Assembly: GCA_002748225.1 (NCBI GenBank)
Contig: PDRU01000078.1
Location: 1 to 18,454 of the forward strand
DNA length: 18,454 bases
From: Spirochaetales bacterium
Lineage (GTDB): Bacteria; Spirochaetota; Spirochaetia; DSM-2461
Direction of reading: 5' to 3'
The position numbers and the translations under genes were made by a program. Shown piece by piece: positions 11,764 through 18,454 of this stretch (the first letter of the stretch is position 1; the number at the start of each line of letters is the position of its first letter). The notes below the pieces were generated by a model. That model was given only the letters and a program-made list of their open reading frames with translations. It was not told where the DNA came from and made no database searches.

Positions 11764-13824
11764 ATGGCTGATATTAGTATTCCCGGCGTTTCTTCCAAAT
11801 ACAACACAACAAAACTCATTGACGATCTGGTTGCGGCGGAAAAGATACGCCTGACACGCATGGAAGAACAGGTTGAATCGTATAAAACAGCAAAAGATAC
11901 CTGGCGGCAGGTGAACCGCGATCTGGGAGATCTGCAGAGAGCTGTTAAATCGCTTTACGGGTTTGAAAATCCTTTTGCCGAAAAAAAGGCTTCCTCTTCC
12001 AATGAAAGAATACTGACCGCGAGCGCCGACCGTACGGCCCCTTTTGAAAACTATTCCATTAAGGTAAAACAAGTTGCTACCGCCGACCGTTTTATGACGG
12101 CTTCGCTGGAAAAAGACTTCAAAGTTAAAGCGGGCACCTATACCTTTCAGGTAGGAGATGAATCCGTATCGCTCCGCTACAAGGGGGGCACACTCTCAGA
12201 CTTTGTCCGCCGCCTGAACAGGAAGGGCGAAGGTTTAATCCGTGCCTCATCGGTACGTAACACGCCCAATACCCAGGTTCTGATGATTGAATCTCTGCTG
12301 ACCGGCAGTTCCAACCATCTTGTTTTCGGCGATGACTCGCGTTCCTTTGCCCTTGAAACGGGAATGCTGCGTCCGGCGGTAAGCGGCGGCGCGGAAATGA
12401 CACTGCGAAGCGCCGCGGAAAAGGCCCGTTCAAACACGGGCGAAATGCTTCAGGCGGCCGCTGTTACATTAAATGAAAACTCCGGGGAGAACTCCGGGAA
12501 GTCTGATGTTCTGAAAATAGCTCCTTCCACATCTGTCCGCCTGCCCTTCGACACTTCGGCGGCAGTGGAAGAAGGCATGATTCTGGAATACAGCTACCGG
12601 GTTATTGAGTACAGCCAGGCTGATATGACTCCCCCGGAAGCTCCCGGTCCGCAGTGGCCGCAGGTACCGCAGGCAGAGTTCTCCGGTTTAACCGTTAAAA
12701 GCGCGGATAACGCCTTTGAAACACCGTCGGCTGAGCAGGGCCCTCCCCCCGCAGTTATTTCAAATGAAGTGTTTTCTGTGGAAGGAAACGGAGAAACAGC
12801 ACTGCTTCCGGATATAACGCAGACCGGAAACGAATTCCAGACCGTCAGGGTAGACGCCTCCAGTCTGCCGGGCTCTGTTTCATCTTTTCTTATTAACAAT
12901 ACCAACACGTACAAAGCAATTGAAATTACCGATGTGCGTCTTTACAATCCCGGCCGGCAGGACAATCTGGAGCCGGCAAATCCTGTTTCGGCAGCAGGCG
13001 ATGCTGTTGTGGAATTTATGGGCATTGAAGCCTGGCGTTCCACAAATACCATTGACGACCTGGTTGACGGTATTACCCTGGATTTGAAACGGCCTTCCAG
13101 AGACGAAGTGGAAGTAAGCGTTGAACCTGATACAGAAGCGGCCAAGGACGGAATAATCCGTTTTGTGTACGCGTACAATCAGCTGCTGACACGTATTCTT
13201 GTTCTGACAGGCTCCAATCCGGAAGTTATTGATGAGCTTGAATATCTTGAAGACGATAAAAGAACAGAACTGGAAGAGCAGCTGGGCTCCTTACGGGGAG
13301 ATTCATCTCTTAACCAGCTGAAAAACAGGCTGCAGGGTATTATCTCCGCGCCGTACGCAACTCATTTGGAATCGGAGCTGGTTCTTCTGGCTCAAATGGG
13401 TGTATCCACAAACGCCGCGGCCGGAAGCGGAGGAACTGTGGATTTTTCAAAACTCCGGGGCTACCTTGAAGTTGATGAAGAGAAACTGGACAATTTTCTG
13501 CAGACTCAAATGGACGCAGTTAAGGAACTCTTCGGCAATGACACCGACGGCGATATGGTAATTGATTCGGGCGTTGCTCAGGCCCTGGATGAATATCTGG
13601 TTCCATACACCCGTTCGGGAGGCATGGTCAGCACGCGCATTGCGCGGCTTGATACACAGATAGAAGCTAAAAAAGACGATATTTCTGATTATGAAGACTA
13701 TCTGGAAGATTATGAGAACGATCTAAAACGGCAGTATGGTAATATGGAAGCCATGTTAAATCAGCTGGAAAGCAGTTCCCGTGAATTGGACAACTTCAGC
13801 AAACGTCAAAGCGGAGGACGTTAG
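11764..13824 (+). CDS. fliD: Flagellar filament cap protein FliD (hook-associated protein 2)
   Basis: A 686-aa FliD. The N-terminal FliD_N region begins ISIPGVSSKYNTTKLIDDLVAAEKIRL, and a TWRQVNRDLGDLQRAVKSLY helix follows. An exposed central region contains a proline-rich stretch near residues 285-300 (TPPEAPGPQWPQVPQ). The C-terminal FliD_C part ends in a coiled coil from about residue 625 (IARLDTQIEAKKDDISDYEDYLEDYENDL). FliD caps the filament and promotes flagellin folding at its tip, in the periplasm for spirochaetes. ATG 11764 is chosen over an upstream TTG at 11758, because GAGGTG at 11751-11756 is 7 nt before the ATG but only 1 nt before the TTG. Confidence 0.93.
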   Translation: MADISIPGVSSKYNTTKLIDDLVAAEKIRLTRMEEQVESYKTAKDTWRQVNRDLGDLQRAVKSLYGFENPFAEKKASSSNERILTASADRTAPFENYSIKVKQVATADRFMTASLEKDFKVKAGTYTFQVGDESVSLRYKGGTLSDFVRRLNRKGEGLIRASSVRNTPNTQVLMIESLLTGSSNHLVFGDDSRSFALETGMLRPAVSGGAEMTLRSAAEKARSNTGEMLQAAAVTLNENSGENSGKSDVLKIAPSTSVRLPFDTSAAVEEGMILEYSYRVIEYSQADMTPPEAPGPQWPQVPQAEFSGLTVKSADNAFETPSAEQGPPPAVISNEVFSVEGNGETALLPDITQTGNEFQTVRVDASSLPGSVSSFLINNTNTYKAIEITDVRLYNPGRQDNLEPANPVSAAGDAVVEFMGIEAWRSTNTIDDLVDGITLDLKRPSRDEVEVSVEPDTEAAKDGIIRFVYAYNQLLTRILVLTGSNPEVIDELEYLEDDKRTELEEQLGSLRGDSSLNQLKNRLQGIISAPYATHLESELVLLAQMGVSTNAAAGSGGTVDFSKLRGYLEVDEEKLDNFLQTQMDAVKELFGNDTDGDMVIDSGVAQALDEYLVPYTRSGGMVSTRIARLDTQIEAKKDDISDYEDYLEDYENDLKRQYGNMEAMLNQLESSSRELDNFSKRQSGGR

Positions 13825-13847
13825 CCTTTAATTAATGAGGACTTTAC

Positions 13848-14714
13848 ATGAAAATTAGCATCAACGGCAGCCCTGTTGATTTTACCCTGGAGAAAGAACA
13901 GACCGCTGAAGATATACTGACCGGTATGAGTTCCTGGCTGGAGGACAGGGGAATGCTTGTAGCCGGTATTCAGCTTAACGGCGAGGCAGTTTCTCTGGAC
14001 GGCGCAGAATGGAAAAAAAACATGGTAGAGAGCATTGATACCATGGAATTTCAGGTAATGGATCACCGGGAAGCCCGTGCTTCCCAGCTCCAGACCGCCA
14101 GAGATTTTTTTACCCTGATGAATCAGGCCGCCGCCTCTTCCGACAGCACAGCACTGGAGGAGCTTGCTGCCGGCTACGAGGATGTAAAAAAACTGCTGCC
14201 CCACCTGCTCTCGGAAGGGACCGTTCCGGCAGATCCGAACATGCTTGACAGCTCTCTGGCAAATGCCGGATTTCCTCCTTCCGGAGGGAAATCCTGTAAT
14301 TTTGACTCCATTGCTTCCGATACAGGCCGTATGGCACTTATTCTGGATGCCCGGTTTCAGGAAACAGCCTCTCCTCAAAAAACAGCCCGTTCAACGGTTT
14401 CAACCCTTGTATCCATAGCGGAAAATCTGGAAGATGTTGCAGTACAGCTCCAGACAGGAAAAGACAAGGAAGCCATGAAGACCATTGTGGTTCTTTCCGA
14501 AATGCTTCAAAGTCTGATGCGCAGTCTCTCATGGCTGCCGCCTTCCGATAAGAGCCGCGAAATAATCAGTGATATGAATTCGGTTCTATACGAGCTTGAA
14601 GAAGCACTGAAGGCTTCGGACACTGTTCTTATCGGCGATCTTCTGGAATACGAAATTAAGCCCCAGCTGCTGGAGCTTCCAGGCAGACTGGATGCAGCCG
14701 GAGAAACTGAATGA
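13848..14714 (+). CDS. Unrecognised protein in the fliS-like position
   Basis: A 288-aa soluble protein that I cannot assign. Residues 1-75 look like a small beta-rich domain (MKISINGSPVDFTLE, GIQLNGEAVSLDG). The middle is variable. Residues about 185-280 are amphipathic helices ending in DTVLIGDLLEYEIKPQLLEL, which looks like a conserved core. It lies 23 bases after fliD, where many bacteria place the flagellin chaperone fliS, and FliS is also an all-helical protein, so a flagellar chaperone or regulator is a reasonable guess without sequence proof. The end overlaps the next PilZ gene as ATGA, with the Shine-Dalgarno GGAGA inside its last codons. Confidence 0.7.
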   Translation: MKISINGSPVDFTLEKEQTAEDILTGMSSWLEDRGMLVAGIQLNGEAVSLDGAEWKKNMVESIDTMEFQVMDHREARASQLQTARDFFTLMNQAAASSDSTALEELAAGYEDVKKLLPHLLSEGTVPADPNMLDSSLANAGFPPSGGKSCNFDSIASDTGRMALILDARFQETASPQKTARSTVSTLVSIAENLEDVAVQLQTGKDKEAMKTIVVLSEMLQSLMRSLSWLPPSDKSREIISDMNSVLYELEEALKASDTVLIGDLLEYEIKPQLLELPGRLDAAGETE

Positions 14715-15796
14715 TAATGTATATACCCCTTCTTCAATCCAAGTATTACAGCACTCAGACAGACTGGCAGAACATGGCCATTATGGGCGGTATCATACTT
14801 GTCCTTATTATGTCGCTGATACTTTACAACAAAGCCAGTATGGGGCCCAGCCGCGGGCGGAATGGAAAAAAGTTCAGCCGCCGGGCGTTCCGGAGAGAAG
14901 CCGCCGCCATAGGGCTGACAAAATATCAGACACGTCTTCTGGAAAATATAATCCGCACTTACAAAGTGCGCCGCCCCTTCAACCTGCTTTCCAATACCCG
15001 CGATTCAAATGTAACACTGGGTAAAGCGCTCCGCGATATTGACCACATGGAAGCCAAGACCTCCGTGAAAGAACAGCGGAAACTGGAATTGTACCGGATT
15101 AAGCAGCGGATAGACCGAATTTTTGCGGACACAAACCGCATGGCGTCCACCCGGCAGCTCCGGCTGGGACAGAATGTTACCTTCCAGCAGGAAAACGGCA
15201 ACCGTTTTACTTCCATCATAACAGCCAACCTTAAGGAATTTTACTGTGCCCAGGTTCCCCTGAACTACGGCGGTGAACAGGTAAAATGGCGTAAGGGTAC
15301 CAAAATTAAATTATTCATATGGGGTGTGGATAATGAAGAAATGGTTTTTGAATCGAAGGTGCTCGGCTATACCAATGTCAAAAAAATTACCAGTGTCATG
15401 CTGGGGCATACCAACAGGATAAACAGGGCTATTCAGCGCCGTTACCGCCGCCGCCCCATAAAGGGAAACTGTCTTTTCTTCGCGGTCCGGATTATAGAAC
15501 AGAAACAGGGACGCAAAATTAAAAGGCAGGCGGTGGTTCTTAAAGAACAGCATCTGGGGCACATGATAGACCTCTCACCGGGAGGCTGCGCCTTTTCAAC
15601 TCAAAGACCCCTTCCCCGCGGAGAACTGATAAAAGTAATTTTTGAACCTGAACGGGGTAACCAGGTTGTTGCATACGGAAAGATAGTAGACAGCCGCCTG
15701 ATAACCAGAAGCAAAACCATTCTGCACATTATGTTTACCCAGGCTTCCAGCCAGAATCTTAATAAAATAAACGACTACGTTTACTCGTTTGAATAG
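14711..15796 (+). CDS. Membrane-anchored PilZ-domain protein
   Basis: A 361-aa protein with one predicted membrane segment at about residues 22-39 (MAIMGGIILVLIMSLILY), a basic helical linker (50-145), a YcgR-like N-terminal barrel (about 147-235) and a C-terminal PilZ domain. Both ligand motifs are intact: QRRYRRR (242-248, containing RxxxR) and DLSPGG (287-292). YcgR-type proteins bind cyclic-di-GMP and act on the flagellar motor. The membrane anchor and location just after fliD fit a motor-linked role, which is inferred. The start ATGA overlaps the stop of the preceding gene; M3 is an alternative start. Confidence 0.85.
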   Translation: MIMYIPLLQSKYYSTQTDWQNMAIMGGIILVLIMSLILYNKASMGPSRGRNGKKFSRRAFRREAAAIGLTKYQTRLLENIIRTYKVRRPFNLLSNTRDSNVTLGKALRDIDHMEAKTSVKEQRKLELYRIKQRIDRIFADTNRMASTRQLRLGQNVTFQQENGNRFTSIITANLKEFYCAQVPLNYGGEQVKWRKGTKIKLFIWGVDNEEMVFESKVLGYTNVKKITSVMLGHTNRINRAIQRRYRRRPIKGNCLFFAVRIIEQKQGRKIKRQAVVLKEQHLGHMIDLSPGGCAFSTQRPLPRGELIKVIFEPERGNQVVAYGKIVDSRLITRSKTILHIMFTQASSQNLNKINDYVYSFE

Positions 15797-15802
15797 GACA
15801 CC

Positions 15803-16066
15803 ATGAAACTGCATTCCATTGACCAGATAGTTAAAAAAGATATTCCGCTCCAATACAGAAACGAATATTCCGCCGTAGGAGATATTGAACTCTCTCAAGG
15901 TGAAAAAAGCCGCATTCCCATTGTATTCTCAGTGGAAATGGAGCCCTCGGGAAATTTGAAAATCAATGTAAAAGTATTAGAAAGAATCAGTTATCCCCTT
16001 CTTCCTGTAATACGCGCCCTGAAAGAAGAAATTAAACAGCTGCAGCACGAAGGCAAACTCCTGTGA
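15803..16066 (+). CDS. Small conserved-looking protein of unknown function
   Basis: An 87-aa protein that I do not recognise. It starts MKLHSIDQIVKKDIPLQYRNEY, has alternating hydrophobic strands in the middle (RIPIVFSVEMEPSGNLKINVKVL) and a charged C-terminal helix (PVIRALKEEIKQLQHEGKLL). No signal peptide, membrane segment or cysteine is present. It sits 6 bases after the PilZ gene and overlaps the GTG start of tsaE, so it is translated as part of this operon. Its coding-like composition and tight packing argue that it is real. Confidence 0.7.
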   Translation: MKLHSIDQIVKKDIPLQYRNEYSAVGDIELSQGEKSRIPIVFSVEMEPSGNLKINVKVLERISYPLLPVIRALKEEIKQLQHEGKLL

Positions 16067-16497
16067 ATACCGTTGTCAGCAGCAACAGCCCGGAAGAAAC
16101 CCGTCAGGCGGGACTCAGACTTGCCGCATCTCTCAAACCTGGCGATGTGGTGGCTCTCAGCGGAGTACTGGGCGCGGGAAAAACTGTTTTTGTTCAGGGA
16201 ATGGCTGAAGCTCTGGAAATTAAAGAACCGGTAACCAGTCCCACATTCACCCTTATAGGTGAATATCAGGGTAAACTTCCTCTCTATCATATGGACCTCT
16301 ACAGATTGGGCAGCCCCGGAGAATTTGTCTGGCTGGGAGTGGAAGAAATGCTGAACGGCAAAGGTATTACTGTTATAGAATGGGCTGAAAGGGCTGGAGA
16401 GGAACTTCCCGAGCGGAGTATCAGTGTGGAAATTGCTCTGACAAAAGAAGGACACCGCAGTATCAGCATTAAACACGCTGCCGGAGAAACCGAATGA
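16063..16497 (+). CDS. tsaE: tRNA t6A modification ATPase TsaE
   Basis: A 144-aa TsaE (YjeE family). The Walker A loop GVLGAGKT lies at residues 34-41, followed by VTSPTFTLIGEY at 57-68 and LYHMDLYRL at 74-82, all diagnostic, then VIEWAERAGEELPE. TsaE works with TsaB and TsaD to make N6-threonylcarbamoyl-adenosine on ANN-decoding tRNAs, providing ATP hydrolysis that resets the complex. The start is GTG overlapping the preceding stop (GTGA). Its end overlaps tsaB as ATGA. tsaD and tsaC are not in the window. Confidence 0.94.
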   Translation: MNTVVSSNSPEETRQAGLRLAASLKPGDVVALSGVLGAGKTVFVQGMAEALEIKEPVTSPTFTLIGEYQGKLPLYHMDLYRLGSPGEFVWLGVEEMLNGKGITVIEWAERAGEELPERSISVEIALTKEGHRSISIKHAAGETE

Positions 16498-17165
16498 AAA
16501 TTCTTGCTCTGGAATGTTCCGGGAAAATACTCTCCGCGGCTCTGCGCACGCCTGACGGTTTATGGGAAATATCCATTGACGCCGGGTTCCATCATGTGGA
16601 AACGCTCATGAGCGCCGTATCATCCCTTATGGATCTGGCCGGTGAAAAGCCCTCGTCTCTGGATCTGACGGCCTGTTCAGCCGGACCGGGTTCTTTTACC
16701 GCTCTGCGAATTGGAATGTCCACGGCCAAAGGCATTGCCCGGGGAGCAGGATGTCATCTGAAAACTGTTCCCACCCTTCCCCTTCTTGCCGCGGGCCGTG
16801 AACACTGGCCGGGCATTGTTATACCGGTAATGGATGCCCGTAAAAAACGGGTATACGCGGCAGCATTCCGGCAGGGGGAAAGAATTCATGAGGATGCCGA
16901 TACAGACCTGAAGGAATTTCTGGAAAAATTTTCCAAAGAGCACCCCATTCTGGTTACAGGGCCGGATGCCGGAATAGCTTCAGAATATCCCGGTATAACA
17001 GTGGATCCTCTGCACGCAGTTTCCAGGGCCGCCGTTCTGGCGGATATGGCCGCTGACGCCCTCCGGAAAGAAGGGCCCGACCCGCCGGATACAGGCCCGC
17101 TCTACCTTCGCTTGAGCGAAGCCGAAGAAAATCAGCTTCAGGGAAAAATCGTCCATGAACAATAA
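16494..17165 (+). CDS. tsaB: tRNA t6A modification protein TsaB
   Basis: A 223-aa ASKHA-fold protein with the diagnostic GPGSFTALRIGMSTAKGIA at about residues 64-82 and an N-terminal ILALECSG strand where most homologues have DTS, a mild change. TsaB is the inactive paralogue that dimerises with TsaD in the t6A complex. The length is normal. The ATG overlaps the tsaE stop (ATGA), with GGAG at 16483-16486. Its last 11 bases overlap the HD-GYP gene, so the housekeeping pair is cotranslated with signalling genes. Confidence 0.92.
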   Translation: MKILALECSGKILSAALRTPDGLWEISIDAGFHHVETLMSAVSSLMDLAGEKPSSLDLTACSAGPGSFTALRIGMSTAKGIARGAGCHLKTVPTLPLLAAGREHWPGIVIPVMDARKKRVYAAAFRQGERIHEDADTDLKEFLEKFSKEHPILVTGPDAGIASEYPGITVDPLHAVSRAAVLADMAADALRKEGPDPPDTGPLYLRLSEAEENQLQGKIVHEQ

Positions 17166-18357
17166 ATATCACGAGGATCTGGCAGAATTTCTTGATATGG
17201 TATCAGACGAAATAGGAACTCTGGAAGAAGTTCCCGAAAACCTCACCTTAAATGATTCCCCCCATGAGCAGCAATTTCTTCCGGATGAATATTCCAGCAC
17301 TGACAATCTGGATTTTATTCGGGATAAAGCCAGCGCCCGGTACATACAGTGCCTTCTGAAAGCCCGGGAAAAAGCGGATATTCCCCAAATTATTTTTGAT
17401 ACCAGCCTGAAGATCCGCTGGCGCAACACCGCCTACAGACGTTTCCGCGAAACGCCCGGGCTGCTCTACGATTATAAAAACCGCACCTTTGAAGATTTTT
17501 TCACTACCTTCTCAGCCGGAAACGAAGAATGCTCAAAAGAACGTCAAAAACTGTTTGCATCATTAAAGGATCCCTCAGGAGGGTATTCATGGCAGGGCCC
17601 TGTAGAAGGCACAGGCCCCAATCTCAAACTGATCAAGGCCCGCCTCTCCATATCACCAATTCTTTTCGACAAAACGGATCCCGAAGCGCCGCCTCTGCTG
17701 TATATTGCTGTTCTGGACGACTTCTCTTCCATGTACAAAGAACTTCTGCACAGCAGTTTTCTCAGCATACTCAAGGCCTCTCTCCTTAAAGATGAAGATA
17801 CCGGAAACCACATTCAAAGAGTGAATATTTTTTCCCGGCTTCTGGCCGAAGCGCTGATGCAGAGAAAAAGCCTGGGCGATGTCCGCTGGATTGATATTGA
17901 TCAGAATTTTATTGACGATATTGGAGTACTGGCCGCTTTCCACGATGTAGGGAAAATTGGCACTTCGGAAAGCATTCTGCAGAAAAACGGTAAACTGAAT
18001 AAACAGGAATGGGAAGTAATGAAGGAGCATACCACAAACGGAGCACTCATTATGGCATCCTATCCTAACCCTATGGCACAGGAAATAGCCCGTTCCCACC
18101 ACGAAAAATGGGACGGTTCAGGGTATCCCTTCGGCCTGTCCAATACAGAAATTCCGCTGGCCGGACGCATTGTGGCTGTTGCCGATGTTTATGACGCGCT
18201 GAGAACCAAAAGGCCGTACAAAGAAGCCTACACCGAAGAAGAAACGTTCAGAAACATAAAGGAAGGAGCCGGCACCCACTTCGACCCGGGTATTGTGGAA
18301 GTTTTTGAAGAGATACGCGAAGAGTTCAATCAGGCATTTCAGGAACTGGCCGACTGA
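17155..18357 (+). CDS. HD-GYP cyclic-di-GMP phosphodiesterase with PAS-like N terminus
   Basis: A 400-aa cytoplasmic protein. Residues about 65-200 resemble a PAS sensor (PQIIFDTSLKIRWRNTAYRRF is a PAS-like start). The HD-GYP domain covers about 200-385 with every expected motif: TGNHIQR (H219), HDVGKIG (H263, D264), HHEKWDGSGYP (315-325), DVYDAL (344-349), TKRPYK and HFDP (375-378). Such enzymes hydrolyse cyclic-di-GMP to GMP using a metal centre. With two PilZ proteins in the same neighbourhood it probably sets the level of the signal they read. It overlaps tsaB by 11 bases and has no receiver or membrane domain. Confidence 0.92.
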   Translation: MNNKYHEDLAEFLDMVSDEIGTLEEVPENLTLNDSPHEQQFLPDEYSSTDNLDFIRDKASARYIQCLLKAREKADIPQIIFDTSLKIRWRNTAYRRFRETPGLLYDYKNRTFEDFFTTFSAGNEECSKERQKLFASLKDPSGGYSWQGPVEGTGPNLKLIKARLSISPILFDKTDPEAPPLLYIAVLDDFSSMYKELLHSSFLSILKASLLKDEDTGNHIQRVNIFSRLLAEALMQRKSLGDVRWIDIDQNFIDDIGVLAAFHDVGKIGTSESILQKNGKLNKQEWEVMKEHTTNGALIMASYPNPMAQEIARSHHEKWDGSGYPFGLSNTEIPLAGRIVAVADVYDALRTKRPYKEAYTEEETFRNIKEGAGTHFDPGIVEVFEEIREEFNQAFQELAD

Positions 18358-18367
18358 GGAACAGACC

Positions 18368-18454
18368 ATGGCACATTTTGAATTTTTTCTGACCGACTCC
18401 CTGGAAAAGGTTTTTGCCGACAGCCGGCCGCGGCCCATGACAAAGAAGCACCTT
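18368..18454 (+). CDS. Start of an unidentified gene, cut by the window end
   Basis: An open frame begins with ATG 10 bases after the HD-GYP stop and stays open for 29 codons to the window edge (MAHFEFFLTDSLEKV then FADSRPRPMTKKHL). GAGGAAC just upstream is a fair Shine-Dalgarno. There is no signal peptide in the visible part. It probably belongs to the same transcript. Too little is visible to name it. Confidence 0.6.
   Translation, partial: MAHFEFFLTDSLEKVFADSRPRPMTKKHL

Noticed and set aside
1..18454. CRISPR array, insertion sequence, prophage or toxin-antitoxin genes
   Set aside because: No regularly spaced repeats, transposase, integrase or phage-like frames are visible; the window reads as core chromosome.

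Overview
The window looks like part of a flagellated spirochaete chromosome (Spirochaetaceae/Treponemataceae-like, roughly half GC). The main reasons are two adjacent FlaB-type core flagellins of 286 and 284 residues that lack an outer D2/D3 domain, a flaB-flaB-flaG-fliD run followed by PilZ, tsaE, tsaB and HD-GYP genes in an order I recall from treponemes, and GCCGATAG-type sigma-28 promoter boxes. A complete dapB-dapA pair and a prephenate dehydrogenase suggest a free-living or metabolically competent member rather than a reduced pathogen. The genus assignment is inference.

Region by region. Positions 1-210 (minus): a tRNA-Lys(UUU)/tRNA-Glu(UUC) pair with its own sigma-70 promoter. 227-1975 (minus): a tightly overlapping trio of TyrA-like prephenate dehydrogenase, bactofilin and an exported TPR protein. 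2135-4794 (plus): pta, dapB, dapA. 4887-6126: the classic infC-rpmI-rplT translation operon behind a near-consensus promoter. 6172-8918: a coiled-coil acidic ZapB-like protein, ZapA, a PilZ protein and a TPR protein, mostly with overlapping stop and start codons. 9178-13824: flagellar filament genes flaB, flaB, flaG and fliD. 13848-18357: an unrecognised 288-aa protein in the place where fliS often sits, a membrane-anchored PilZ protein, a small unknown protein, tsaE, tsaB and an HD-GYP phosphodiesterase. A truncated gene starts at 18368.

The genes combine filament assembly (flagellins, FlaG, cap protein FliD), cyclic-di-GMP signalling (two PilZ receptors and one HD-GYP hydrolase), cell division (ZapA and a ZapB-like partner), cell shape (bactofilin) and housekeeping (translation factor, ribosomal proteins, t6A tRNA modification, lysine precursor synthesis, acetyl phosphate).

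The least explained DNA is the two gaps before the flagellin genes. The first has a sigma-28 promoter whose -10 box sits in a 10-bp inverted repeat, plus a second sigma-28-like promoter facing the other way. The second (279 bases) can be drawn as a nested stem-loop, a closed multi-branch RNA of about 120 nt, and a small hairpin showing an AAGGAUG motif just before the ribosome binding site. Both flagellin leaders carry a hairpin with GGA in the loop plus a GGA-containing Shine-Dalgarno, the arrangement expected for CsrA control. The multi-branch RNA is the best candidate here for something undescribed.
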